Notes: generated from the sequence alone by a model not told the origin. Shown: positions 10,525 to 20,753, numbered from the stretch's first letter. The stretch is DNA of 20,753 nt from Polysphondylium violaceum (GCA_000277445.1 AJWJ01000431.1:1-20753), one strand, 5' to 3'. Made by a program: numbers and translations.

Positions 10525-11409
10525 TTATACACCAAAATTTGAAGATGATTTGTTGTTTTTCTTAAATTGAATAATATCATAATAAAAATATATCAAAAAC
10601 AAAGATATTGCCTGAACAACACTAAATGCATAAATAAAATATGTTATCCTTGAAACTGGTGGGATACCTATACACACTATCATCATTATTTATAAATTAA
10701 TATAGACCCATACATATATAAAAGTGTTATATTACTTACTTAAAACACCAGCAACACCACCAAATAAATTTAAATATTGAGAGGGTAATGAAACACCTAA
10801 AGTTGATTTTGACCTATAACATAGTATGACTTGAGGCAAATGTGACAAGACTTGAGTAATTGGCTTAATTGAATTTGTAAAATCTAAATATCAATAGGAT
10901 TATTAGTACCTAATATGTTGAAACATTGCATAATACAATACACCACATACACATTGTCTGAGGATAACGATATCCAATGAGATAAGGAATAATAGGAAAC
11001 ATAACCCAAGGCAAATACTTTGTTGCTTTGGCTGGATCATATATTGAAAATTGAAACATAAATATAGTATGTTGTATAACATTAATTAAACCATAAAATA
11101 CAACTGGTAAAGATTCTATTGTATGACAGAGAAAGAGAATATAGATTATATTAGCTTTGTAACTATAGAAATATATATATAGAGTATAAGAACAATATGT
11201 TTACCTCCTATTAACCAACTATTTATCAATAAAAAAGAGGCACCTATCAGCTTTATAATGATGCCTGTCGCAGAAAATCCTTGTACAGACCTTCTTTGAT
11301 AGTTTAGATACATTTGTGGCAAATATTGAACACCAAAACATATACTAGAAAATATACCCAATGCAGAGTATACTTGATGCAATGGTATACTATTGATTTT
11401 ATCTATCAT
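10525..11409 (-). CDS. PQ-loop repeat membrane protein (SLC66/MPDU1-like fold)
   Basis: Four exons: 11409-11205, 11115-10951, 10883-10740 and 10667-10525. Introns are 89, 67 and 72 nt, all phase 1, with donors GTAAAC, GTATGT and GTAAGT. The product has 218 residues and a TAA stop. Two PQ-loop repeats are visible: YLPQMYLNYQRRSVQGFS (Pro-Gln at 31-32) and HLPQVILCYRSKSTLGVS (Pro-Gln at 140-141), each followed by a hydrophobic helix (IIIKLIGASFLLINSWL; LNLFGGVAGVLS). About six or seven membrane helices are expected. The family includes lysosomal amino-acid exporters (cystinosin, PQLC2) and the dolichol-sugar factor MPDU1; substrate and organelle cannot be told from sequence. The start ATG has an in-frame stop (TAA) six nt upstream. 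It shares a divergent promoter with the plus-strand TMEM115-like gene. Confidence 0.85.
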
Positions 11410-11941
11410 GTTTTATATGTATGTATTGGGGATGCACTACTCCTATAAATTTAATATCGACTATTTACTAGGTGGTGTGAGTGAATCTATTTTTATCTCT
11501 ATGAGGTGGGTGTATATATATATACTATCTATATTTTTCTATTTAAGAATGAATAATAGCAATCGAATTGAAAAAAAAATAAATAAAAAAAAGAAGTGAA
11601 AGATTTAAGTTTATCGCAAAGAGTCTACCTGTTGCTCATGTTATCGCTTGTCTGGTAAGAACACCAACCACATCAACAGTTTTTTTTTAAATTTTCTGAA
11701 AAATTGTCAAAGTTTTCCCCCCAAAAAAAAAAAAAAAAATAGAAAGAAACAATAGACACATAGATCCAACAAAATATATATTTCACAACACTTTCATTCA
11801 ATCCAATTTAGATAAATTAACTAAATTAAATCATTTTTCAGTCCTCGAAAAAATACAAAACAAAAAAAAAAAAAAAATACAATTTATTCAATTTAATTTT
11901 TCATTTTTTAATTTATATATATTAATAGTTTGTTAAGATAT
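11410..11941. promoter_or_regulatory. Divergent promoter region between PQ-loop and TMEM115-like genes
   Basis: 532 nt separate the two ATGs, which point away from each other, so promoters and 5' UTRs of both genes must lie here. The right part has A17 (11726-11742, after a short C run) and A15 runs near the TMEM115-like start, and long AT-rich stretches. A less AT-rich island lies at 11611-11679. No TATA box or factor site is assigned with confidence. Confidence 0.6.
11611..11679. other. GC-richer island, possible ncRNA or regulatory element
   Basis: About 43% G+C (30 of 69 by hand count) set in flanks that are visibly far more AT-rich. It contains the 7-mer TTATCGC twice, 30 nt apart, and on the plus strand is followed at once by a T9 run. 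From 11631 it starts GTTG and ends ATCAAC, which can pair. This could be a small RNA, a factor-binding cluster or a 5' UTR exon of either neighbour; I cannot choose. The 11-nt CCTTACAGCAA motif of Dictyostelium class I RNAs is not present. Confidence 0.25.
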
Positions 11942-13148
11942 ATGATGGAATCGAATACAAGTTATGGTGGATTTAGAATTCCAAACTTTACAAGACTGTC
12001 GAAAGTAATAGCAGGTATTTTAGGCTTCTTTTTATTTATAGGTTTAGTTTTCCCCTCATCTGCAGAGTACTTGACGATAAATGCTGCATAGTAACTATTA
12101 TATTGATACTATTACTGCTACTACTATTTTGAATTCAAATTTAACAATATCTATTCTCTCTCTCTCTCTCTCTCTCTCTTCTACAATGATCATAATTATC
12201 ATTATCATTATAGTATTGTACCACCATACTTTTTCTTGTGGACATTTTTTACTGCAGGTTTATTTGACACTAAAATCATATCTGTATGTGATTGCATCAA
12301 TAGATCAAGACTGAATACTTTATATACTAATAGTATCAAACAATAACAACAATAGGGTATTATAAATATAATCATATTATTATTCTCTGGACAATACTTG
12401 GAACCAATTTGGGGATCACAAGAGTTTTTAAAATTTATAGCAGTTGTAAACTTCTTTTCAGGTCTATTTACATTTATCTTTTATTTATTTGGATACATTT
12501 TAATTGGCAATGAGAATTTCTTGTATCGTACCTATGTTTGTGGATTTTCTGGTATTATTTTAGCATTCTCTGTAGCATTAAAACAATTGATACCCGAACA
12601 AGAGTTTCAATTCTTTTTCATTACATTGAGAATCAAATATCTCGCTAGTTTATTGGTACTTTTAAATATATTATTTTCACTTTTGGGCATTCAATCACGT
12701 TCACTACCATTTGTTTTATTTGGCTTTTTAATCTCTTGGGTTTATCTTAGATTCTATCAAAAGAAAGGTGGTGTAAGAGGTGATTTAAATGAATCTTTTT
12801 CATTTGCTACTTTTTTCCCTGACCCAATTCAGTATGTATTATTATACAACCACTACTGTGAAATATACTAATTATTATTTCATCAAAAACAATAGACAAC
12901 CAGTTAAAGTTTTGTCGAATATAGTTTATCAGATTTTATTGAAAATTAGATTATGTCCTGTTGGTGATTCATCTATTTTACCAACAACAACAAGTAATTC
13001 AAATAATAATTTATCATACAATTCTGCAGATATTGATAGAAGAAGAGCTTTGGCAATGAAAGCATTGGAACAAAGAATGCAACAAAATCAACAAACCACC
13101 CAACAACCAAAGAATGACGATCTCCCAATTGATGATACAAATAACTAA
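11942..13148 (+). CDS. TMEM115-like Golgi membrane protein (DUF1751, rhomboid-related)
   Basis: The only plus-strand gene. Exons are 11942-12090, 12214-12283, 12356-12831 and 12896-13148; introns are 123, 72 and 64 nt with phases 2, 0, 2. The product has 315 residues and a TAA stop. Hallmarks of TMEM115 are clear: FFLWTFFTAGLF, GQYLEPIWGSQEF, VALKQLIP, SWVYLRFYQKKGGVRGDL, FAFATFFPDPIQ-type FSFATFFPDPIQ, and near the C-terminus DRRRALAMKALEQRM. About six hydrophobic helices span residues ~20-235, then a cytosolic Gln/Asn-rich tail. In mammals TMEM115 is a Golgi protein tied to retrograde transport and is regarded as a non-catalytic relative of rhomboid proteases. Here a GFSG (Ser138) sits where rhomboids carry GxSG, but no helix-embedded partner His is evident. 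Two ATGs are adjacent at the start. The first intron holds a (CT)n run. Confidence 0.9.
12155..12179. repeat. (CT)n dinucleotide repeat in intron 1 of TMEM115-like gene
   Basis: About 12 CT units, 34 nt before the TATAG acceptor of intron 1. It could serve as a polypyrimidine tract for the splice acceptor at 12213/12214. Confidence 0.8.
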
Positions 13149-13382
13149 TAACTATAAAGCTATAGTAGTAAAAACAAACAAACCAAACAAACAAATACAT
13201 TATACAAAGAAAAGTGTTACTTTTTTTTTTTTTTTTTTATATTAAATTTATACATGAGATTTATTAAAAGTAATAGATTTAGTATTAAAACTATTATTTG
13301 TGATTTGTTATTATTTGCTATTTAAAATAATAGTACCAACTAATTGATTGATTGATCAAACAATTAACCAATTATGGTGTTC

Positions 13383-14018
13383 TTATAAAGTTCTAGTAGT
13401 TGTATTTTCTAAAATCCATTTTACAGTGGTATCTATACCATTCTCTGATGTTAGGGATATGGGTAAACATTTCCAAGGTATATTTAGTCGATATAATTCC
13501 AAATAGTTTTCCAATTGAATGGGTTCTATTTTCTTATATTGATCTTGTTTATTTGCCAAAACTAAAAGCACACTACTACTAATACAATCCTCACTTATTA
13601 ATAAATCTATTTGTTCTTTGGCAGCCGATATATCTGGATAATTTGTTGAATCTACAATAAATATAATGACATCACATTCTTTTAAATAAGGTTTATATGC
13701 TTTTTTGATGTAGTGCGGATAAAGTAGATCTCCTGTAAACACTTGCCATCCTTTATAAAATACTGATTCTATATGAACTCCCATTGAAATTAATATTGAT
13801 TCTTTGGCCTTATAACTTGTTGAATCTATAAATCTATTTAAAAGTGATGTCTATGTCATGATATGTTAACATAAAGGCTATAGATAGAAATCTAATAGAT
13901 AGTCATAGATGATAAATGTACATACTTTTCCAGAGTTTTCTAAACCAATAATACCCAGTTTTATTGAAGTACCTCTTGGGAGTTCTGGTAGATACCCTTT
14001 AGATCCAGATCCACCCAT
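13383..14018 (-). CDS. Arf-like small GTPase with divergent switch regions
   Basis: Exon 1 is 14018-13926 (31 codons), the intron 13925-13851 is 75 nt and phase 0, exon 2 is 13850-13383, giving 186 residues. The intron cuts within the P-loop: IIGLENSGK joins TSLLNRF, giving GxxxxGKT. Also present are a G4 motif ANKQD and a G5-like SLTSENG. The N-terminus MGGSGSKGY fits N-myristoylation (Gly2, Ser6), as in Arf proteins. Overall spacing and the segment MGVHIESVFYKGW match the Arf TVGFNVETVTYKN region, but Thr of switch I is Ser and the usual WDVGGQ of G3 is replaced by a sequence reading FTGDLLY, with no Gln for GTP hydrolysis. It may bind nucleotide but hydrolyse poorly. Family call is firm; subfamily is unknown. 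It converges tail-to-tail with the TMEM115-like gene, 234 nt away. Confidence 0.82.
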
Positions 14019-14506
14019 ATCATTGCTATTTATTAATATTCAAAAAAAATAATAAAAAATAATATAAATCTTTATATTAATCAATATCCTTCGAAACGAT
14101 ATTGTTGTGGCAATAAAAACAAAACAATTGTGTTGATGATGTGGGTGTTTTTTTTCATATCAAAAAAAAAAAAAAAAAAAAAAAAATTAAATTTCAAAAA
14201 AATAGATTTTTCTATTGATTTTAATTGTTTGTTTGAATTAACAAGAAGGATTTGACAAACATTATCTTTTAGATTTTAGGCTTTTAAGTAGTGGGGTCAT
14301 CAAACTGAGAGATTTTAAAAAAATAAAAATAAGAAATAAAAGAATTTTCTTAAAAGCATGTGATTTAAAAAAAGAAAAAATGTCAAAACAAATAATAATA
14401 ATTAGGTACAATGAATACATCCCAAAGAGTAATAATAAAGTTTTTTTTTTTTTTTTTTTTTTCTTATAAGATACATAATATAAATGTTGTTTTTTATTTT
14501 AACAGT
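14019..14506. other. Intergenic: promoter of Arf-like gene, 3' flank of cofilin
   Basis: 488 nt, strongly AT-rich, with A25 at 14162-14186 and T22 at 14441-14462. On the minus strand, an AATAAA-like signal lies just beyond the cofilin stop near 14490. No ORF or RNA gene is supported. Confidence 0.55.
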
Positions 14507-15113
14507 TTATTTTTTACATTTTTCATCAAAGACTTCTTTAGAGCATTCGCTTAAATCGGTGGCTTGGATTTCAACTTGGATACCAACCAAAGCTTTACGG
14601 ATAGAGTCTTTGGAAGAGGTGTAGAGCATCTTCTTCTTGATTGGGGCGGTATCTGGGCACCAGTTGACAAAGACAATCTTGTTCTTGGTGGCACCTTCTT
14701 CTTGGTATTCATAATCAAAGACAACGTATCTGCTGTCAGATTGTGGAAGAGCAGCAACCATATCTTCAAAAGATGAAGTTGGTTCGAGGGTCTTTTCAAC
14801 ACAGATTTGGGTGTTGTCAGCAGACATTTGATAGAAAATGCATCTGAATTTTCTGCCCAACTTTAATGAGTTGTAGGTTTCAACAGTTTGTGGATCGATC
14901 TTAACACCTGAAGACTATATTTAAAATATTTTTTAAAAAAATATGTTAGTTTCTTTTACCAAAATTTAGGAAGGGTGATCATCACCATCAATCAATCAAT
15001 CATTTTAATTTGTATTATTATTTAAATATTATGATTATAAAAACCAAACAAATAAATTATGATGGGCAGTGATGACGATGGTGAAAATAAAAATAATCAA
15101 AAATACATACCAT
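14507..15113 (-). CDS. cofA: Cofilin / actin-depolymerising factor
   Basis: Binds G- and F-actin and severs and depolymerises filaments; cytosolic. Exon 1 is only the ATG (15113-15111), followed directly by GTATGT; the intron 15110-14915 is 196 nt; exon 2 is 14914-14507, giving 136 residues (family about 137-165). Visible features: MSSGVKI start with Ser3, the usual inhibitory phosphosite position in animal cofilins; SRYVVFDYEY; KIVFVNWCPDTAPIKKKM; and the long actin-binding helix TSSKDSIRKALVGIQVEIQ ending in the ATDLSE loop. I recall that the D. discoideum cofilin gene also has a short intron right after its ATG, which supports this start. The symbol follows D. discoideum; several paralogues exist there, so the exact orthologue is not certain. 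Codons here look less AT-biased (GGT, ATC, AAG) than its neighbours, as expected for a highly expressed gene. Confidence 0.93.
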
Positions 15114-15863
15114 TTTATATGATTATTTATGAATATATAGTTTAAAAAAAATACAAAGTTTTGAATACAAGGAGCTGCTCGAGTTTTTTATGAGCAAACG
15201 AATGAAAAAAAAAAATAAAAAATGAAAAAAAAATAAAAAAAATATTTTAAAAAATAAAAAAAATACCCATATCTATCCCATCCTTTTGCCGTCAAATCTG
15301 AGTTTTTTGAAAAAAAGTTGATTCACACAGATATTTTTAGGGTTTTTCAGAGCTAAAAATTAAACTCGTTTTTTTGTGAGAATTGGTGTTGGAAAAATGG
15401 GTCATATGGGCTCGTTGTTTAAATAATCAGATATCTACTGTAGTACCACAACAATCACCCCCTTTTTTTCAGATTTGATTTATATTTAGTCACAAAATAT
15501 TACCGAGACACACAAAAGATTAATATGATCGTTTATTGATACACAAAGCATATCAAAGAATTGATTTTATTTTATTTTATTTCTAAACTTGATTTATTAT
15601 TATTTAACGAGATTGATAACAACAACAACTAATTGTTATAGGAGACTTGTTTGTATTATTGAAAAAAGGGTTTTTTTAATTAAAACTAAAAAGATATTCT
15701 AATAAAAAAAAAAAAAAAAAACCCGACATGTATGTCAAATTGAACAAAATCATACGATTTTGTAAATGAATTTATTAATATATGAATGATTAATTATATA
15801 TAATAATTAATTGATGTAAATTGGATTAGTGTAGTATTGATTTATATTTAGCCATAATAAATT
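15114..15863. promoter_or_regulatory. Cofilin upstream region and 3' flank of the RRM gene
   Basis: 750 nt. Both neighbours are on the minus strand, so the left part is the cofilin promoter. It holds A/T homopolymer runs at 15204-15262, a possible small hairpin TGCTC...GAGCA at 15175-15195, and, on the plus strand, a CACCCCC stretch at about 15456. Transcription elements are not assigned. A 19-nt A run at 15702-15720 lies in the 3' flank of the RRM gene. No ORF is supported. Confidence 0.45.
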
Positions 15864-16287
15864 TTAATTAGGTCTATTATGTAAATTACTATTGTTGCTC
15901 TTGACATTGTTTCTTTGGTTATTATTATGAGGACCAGAGCTCGTTGTTGTGGTGTTTCTATTACTGCCAGGATAATCCAATTGATGTTGATTTTGAAATC
16001 CATCACTACCCATTTGATCAATTACACCAGAGAATGGATTAAACTCTTGATATTGAAGGAGAGGGCTTGTTTGTGGTGGTGAAACAGAGAGGTGATTTCT
16101 ATATTTTTTAATATGTTTTGGTGGTTTCGGCGGATTTTGAAGTTGTTGATATTGTTGTTGTTGAAGTTGCTGTTGTTGTTGAATTAATAGCTGTTGTTGT
16201 TGCTGTTCTTGTAGAAAAAGAGATTGACCATACATAAATTGTTGGTATTGATTGTATTGTTGATATTGTTGTTGACTAAAGCTAATA

Positions 16288-16331
<44 letters not shown>

Positions 16332-17002
16332 ATTTGGTTTACCAATCACATTTGATTGTTGATACTGTTGTGGTTGGAGTTGTTGTTGAGTAGATTGAGG
16401 TTTAAAATGGTTTTTGAAATAAAATTGTTCTTCAAAACTCATTGGTTGGTTTGGAAATTGTGGACCTAAAGAACCTAATCCACTTGATGATGCTGATGGC
16501 GGTGATATTATATTTCCACTGTACTTAGAGCCTTTACCTGTGGATGCTGGAGATTGTTCTTGTTGTTGATTTTGCAAATAGTTTTGATATGATTGTTGTT
16601 GATTTGGAGGTTGCAAATCATAAAGTTGTGATTGTGAATAATATTGTGGATAGTTTAAATGACTCAAATGCTGTGAATGGGTGTTAACTACATTGTGAAG
16701 ATGATTAAGTTGTTGTTGAACAGGTGGTTGTAAGGCACTGGCATCAGTATCAATACTTGAAAGTGCACCGCCTAATTGATCCATTATTAAATTACTCTTG
16801 CTATTATTACTATCAAAGTTATCTAAATTTAATTCATTAAATAAACTACCACGAAAGTTGTTTTTACTATTGCTATTGTTTGTTCCAATTGGGCTATATA
16901 TTGGTTTGATACTGGATTTATTATTTATAATATTATTGTTATTAAAGTTATTGTTATTACTACTATTTGATTTTGGTGAAGAAAAGTAATTTGAATTGAT
17001 AC

Positions 17003-17033
<31 letters not shown>

Positions 17034-19187
17034 GTTACTATTGTTACTATTGAGAATTGATTGATATGTTCTATTATTATTATTATTATTGTTATTATTG
17101 TTATTATGATGGTGATTTCTAAAATTATTGTTGTTGATCAAGTTATTATTGTTATTATTGTTATTGTTACTATTATTATTATTATTATTATTATATTTAG
17201 TATTATTATATTTAGTATTATTATAAGATCGAGTATTTTTACTAATTGGATTTAATTCAGAATTATAATGTTGATTAAATGAATTGGAATTTGATCTATA
17301 ATTATTGTTATTGTTACTATTATTATTATTATTATTATTATTATTGTTATTGTTATTATTGTTATTACTAGTATTATTATGACCAACTAAGCTTATTGGT
17401 GAGAGTGAATCTGGGGTGGGGGTTGAAGATAAACTAGTGTTGGGCGAGGCAGGAATGGATATAGAAGTACCTGGTGAGATATTATCTAAAACATTCTTTT
17501 TCTTTTCTTTTTTCTTTTGAGCGAATGATGACTGAATGGAGACTCCATCGAGTTGATTTGTAGTGAAGTGGCGTATAAACTTTTCAGCAGCCAACTCACC
17601 ATTTTTAGAGTCTCTAAAGTGAATGAATCCATATCCCTCGTACGAACCATTCGGACCTTTAGGGATACTATAGTGATTGATTTTACCAAAACCACAAGAT
17701 AATGTGAATACTTTTCTATGGAATCCATCTTGAACCTTTGATTATTAAATGTACATTAGTAATTTGTTTTAGTTTCAAATTATAAAAATAATATACATAC
17801 TCCAATAGGATCAAATGACAAATAAATACTTGATCTTTGTACTACTGCATCACCCCAATGGATGGTTAATTGCTTTTCTCCAAATTGAGCACTTTGAAGA
17901 GCAGTGATTGCGGCCTCGGCATCTTCTCTTTTATGGTATTTAATAAGGCAATAGTTATGTTTGAAATAACATTCACCCTCGTTTAATTGGCCATATTGTC
18001 TAAAAAGAGCAAAGAGGTCTTCTTTTGGGAGAAGGAGATCGACGTTATAGACAAATAAAGTGCAGTTCTCGGACGCCCATGACACTTTTAATTCTTTATT
18101 ACTTAATTCTATTTATATATACATTGAGTTGATTGATTAGTAGACAATTTATAATAAACAAAATAATTTTATACATACTAAGTCTATTCATCTTTTCCAA
18201 AACTGTTTGGGCTTCTTCTCTAGTCTAGATATATAAATTTTATTAGTAAAATAAATTACAATACCACAATATATCCCGATGTAGGTAGAAAAAGTACATA
18301 CTTTAAACTTTGCGAAACCATAGCCCTCACTTTTACCATTTTTGTCTTTTTTTAAATGATAATTCAATGGATAATAATCTTTGAGTAATTGACCAAAAAT
18401 AAAGTTATTGATATCTTTTGGCAAATTTCCTATAAAGAGGGTATTTTTTGAGAGACTAATTGGAAGATCATCATCACCATCACCTTCACCTTCAACTTCA
18501 CCGTCACCGTCACCGTCATTATCCTCATCTTCATCCTCATCCTCTTGGCCTTGATTTGGATTGACTAAACTATTTGTTTGAAATTCATTTTGTTGATTGG
18601 TTGAATTCAAATTGGCATTTGTAGTTGGTGTACTAGTTGTAGGAGTCGTGTTGGTGGTAGTACTGCTACTGCTACTGGTACTAGTAGTTGAGGAAGGTGG
18701 TACTGGTGGTGGTGTTTTTGGGGTTGGGTTGATAATTGGTGATGGTTTTGCCGATGATATTGATGCTATGGGTGGTGTTGTTGTTTTTGATGGAGTTGTT
18801 GTCGTTGGTGTCGCTGTTATTGTGGTTGTAGTTGTTTTTTTTGACGGTTGAGTTGAATCTTTTTCATTATCTGATGAACTCTCTGCTGATAGTGACAATG
18901 ACAAAGATGATGATGAAGATGGATCACTAGATAACAAAGTTGATGGAGACCTAGATGGTGATCGTTTTTTACCCTGTTTTGCAGTTGAGGCTTTGGTACT
19001 AGTTGATGATGAAGGTGTACGTGGAGAATTTTTACTTAATTCTAATTGAGAAAACAATTTATAAATTAGACTATGTCCATCATTTATAAAAATAAAACCA
19101 TCATCATAACTTACCTTTAGTTGAATTAGTTTGATCAAGTTTTTCATTCTCCAAAGAAACAGATTTTCTTTGAGGTATTGAATCCAT
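15864..19187 (-). CDS. Three-RRM RNA-binding protein with poly-Asn/Gln tail
   Basis: Five exons: 19187-19115, 19041-18302, 18224-18179, 18108-17801 and 17735-15864. Introns are 73, 77, 70 and 65 nt. The product has 1,012 residues and a TAA stop. After a Ser/Thr/Pro-rich N-terminus and an acidic Asp/Glu/Gly run (residues ~190-215) come RRM1 from about 224 (RNP2 LFIGNL, RNP1 GYGFAKF), RRM2 about 303-373 (RNP2 LFVYNV, RNP1-like YCLIKY) and RRM3 about 379-475 (RNP2-like IYLSFD, RNP1 GYGFIHF, then QSSFAQKKKEKKK). RRM1 and RRM3 are both cut by introns. The second half is long Asn runs, then Gln-rich sequence with QQQ/NNN blocks, prion-like in composition. The layout of three RRMs plus a Q/N tail resembles yeast Pub1/Nam8 and animal TIA-1/ELAV proteins, which bind U-rich mRNA; orthology is not shown. 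No gene symbol is assigned. Confidence 0.88.
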
Positions 19188-19221
19188 TGAAGAGGATGGA
19201 AAAATAAAAATTGATTGAAAA

Positions 19222-19244
19222 TCTCTCTCTCTCTCTCTCTCTCT
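19222..19244. repeat. (CT)n dinucleotide repeat in the 5' leader of the RRM gene
   Basis: About 11 CT units, read as (GA)n on the minus strand, ending 35 nt before the ATG at 19187. It is likely within the 5' UTR or core promoter. Confidence 0.8.
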
Positions 19245-20371
19245 ACCTTTGTTGAATCAACTATCACCAAAAAAAAAAAAAAATAAAAAAACTCCAATTG
19301 CTTCCTCTCTATCTTGATTGGCTCTTTATGAAAAAAAAAAATTAAGATAGATTACTTTGTATATTTTCTAGAGTTGAAGTAGTTGATTGAATGTGAAAAC
19401 CTGTGATGAAAGTAATGGTGATCTTTTTTTTTCTTTTTTTTTCTTTTTTTGATCAAAATTATTAAAAACTGGATTTAAAAATTTAAATTTAAAAGATAAA
19501 AAAGTTGGTATTAGTATATCGTATCAATTTTGAATCCAAGTATTTAAAATATAAAAAATAAATTATCCTTATTCACATTCATTAATCTTTTATCAATCAA
19601 TCTCCTCTTTACTTGTCGCTTTCTTTTTACACACTACATATAACACGCCAAAGAGACATTGAAGATCAGGATATAATGATAAAAAATTTAAATCTATGAA
19701 TAAAAACTTATTTTTTTTTTTTTTTTAGTCATATTCTAATTCAAAATGGTACAACCATTATGTGTAATAGTATTCCGTTGATGCTACATAAGTAACATAT
19801 GGTAAATTGCTATACATACGAATAAATGAAAAAAAAAATATAAAAAAAAAAACATCAAAATAAAGTGGTGATGTCCATTTTTGAAAAACTAACCCCGATT
19901 CGCTGTTTTTCTATGATTATTAATAGGGTTTGTTGTAATTAGTATATATATTTATATCTCGATGTTTGATATTGATAATTGAGGTGAAGGTGAGGTCAAT
20001 TGAAATTAAACAACAAAAACAACAATTTCTCAAGTATTGAAGTGCAACCCTGGAGCAATGTCGCGATTCTTTTCAAAAAAAATTGTTGTTTTTTTAAAAA
20101 ATATTCAAAAAATGAATGTGATCTGATTCGGAAAAGTATAAATATGATGATATGAATAAATAGATATCTAGATTGATGCGTGAATAGTGTTGTATAGTAT
20201 ATGAATATTGATTCGAGTGAGTGATAAAACCTTTACAATAGTAATAATAGATGTAATGAAATTTTGATAAATCAATATATAATCATCAAAATATAGATTA
20301 AAGCACCTGTTGTCTCAAATTTCAAAAACAGCCCATCAAATTGATATTGTTAAGAGCCCCATTAAAAAAGT

Positions 20372-20375
<4 letters not shown>

Positions 20376-20406
<31 letters not shown>
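20376..20406. repeat. Poly-A tract (31 nt)
   Basis: Longest single-base run in the window, in non-coding DNA. There is no adjacent target-site duplication or coding remnant to suggest a retroposed sequence, so a simple homopolymer is the better reading. Confidence 0.8.
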
Positions 20407-20408
<2 letters not shown>

Positions 20409-20753
20409 AGATTGTACAATATATTTTAAAAAATCAAACGTTGGATAATTGGTTGGATTTGTAGTGTGATGGTTGAGATAAGATTTAAAGAGTCAATGGG
20501 GCAAAATAGATAAAAAGTGGGGAATAATGTAAAATTTTCAATGTTGTGTGTTTTTCCTCCTCAATGGTGAGTTGATGGTGAATATTTAAAATGAATGGTA
20601 GAGTGCGTGATTCATACAAACACAACTTCAACTTGACCAAATTAAAGGTTTAATTAAAGTAGTACTACTATTAGATTAATTGGTGTGAGATGGTGTACCC
20701 TTTCCTCAAAAATGATTTACAAAAGGGACTGCTCACTTTGAAACAAAAAAAAA

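Larger units (their letters stand above)
19188..20753. other. 1.57-kb intergenic region upstream of the RRM gene, no gene supported
   Basis: No long ORF, exon pair or tRNA-like sequence was seen on either strand. Contents: a (CT)n run at 19222-19244, 35 nt upstream of the RRM gene start; T-rich runs at 19425-19449; AT-rich spacer; a slightly GC-richer patch near 20041-20072; and an A31 run at 20376-20406. The part nearest 19187 must hold the RRM gene promoter and 5' UTR. The right end could also be upstream DNA of a gene outside the window. Confidence 0.5.

Noticed and set aside
12081-12314. 77-codon plus-strand frame starting at 12081
   Set aside because: It reads through introns 1 and 2 of the TMEM115-like gene; the spliced model matches the family far better.
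14551-14802. Second minus-strand frame within cofilin
   Set aside because: Out-of-frame shadow of the cofilin coding sequence.
16798-17255. Plus-strand Leu/Ile/Val-rich open frames that look like membrane segments
   Set aside because: They are the complement of AAT and CAA runs coding Asn and Gln in the RRM protein.
20376-20406. Long A run as the 3' end of a retroposed element
   Set aside because: No coding remnant, no target-site duplication and similar runs occur in most gaps here.
19188-20753. Possible tRNA or known small RNA genes in the long gap
   Set aside because: No B-box-like GGTTCGAATCC sequence or cloverleaf, and no CCTTACAGCAA class I motif found by eye on either strand.

Overview
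This is AT-rich nuclear eukaryotic DNA. It is almost certainly from a dictyostelid social amoeba other than the very AT-rich Dictyostelium discoideum. Genes are compact and carry short introns (about 64-290 nt, GTATGT/GTAAGT...AG). Proteins are interrupted by Asn, Gln, Ser and Thr runs encoded by AAT/CAA/TCA repeats, and gaps between genes are A/T homopolymer-rich. Gene content (a four-GRAM sterol glucosyltransferase like D. discoideum Ugt52, a cofilin gene split right after its ATG) fits this group. The species call is inference from style.

Layout, left to right. On the minus strand: a pyrroline-5-carboxylate reductase-like gene with a very long low-complexity tail that leaves the window at base 1 (<1-3324); a sterol glucosyltransferase (3649-8484); a small two-exon gene of unknown function with a possible CaaX end (8806-9295); a twin-CX9C mitochondrial-type protein (9777-10292); and a PQ-loop membrane protein (10525-11409). 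A 532-nt divergent promoter follows, then the only plus-strand gene, a TMEM115-type Golgi protein (11942-13148). It converges on an Arf-like GTPase with a lost G3 motif (13383-14018, minus). Then come cofilin (14507-15113, minus) and a three-RRM RNA-binding protein with poly-N/Q tail (15864-19187, minus). The last 1.57 kb (19188-20753) holds no gene I can support.

The genes are ordinary single-copy eukaryotic loci with unrelated jobs: proline metabolism, sterol glycosylation, mitochondrial assembly, membrane transport, Golgi trafficking, GTPase signalling, actin turnover and RNA binding. There is no operon logic, and I see no transposon, tRNA, CRISPR or viral element. Exon structures were built by hand from splice consensus, reading phase and family resemblance. 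Phases close exactly for all multi-exon models given.

I found no new multi-gene system. The best second-look items are: a ~750-nt purine-hexamer stretch in the reductase tail open in two frames, with the plausible frame changing twice; a GTPase without its catalytic G3 motif; the small possible CaaX gene; a TMEM115 protein that keeps a rhomboid-like GFSG; and a GC-rich island in the divergent promoter.
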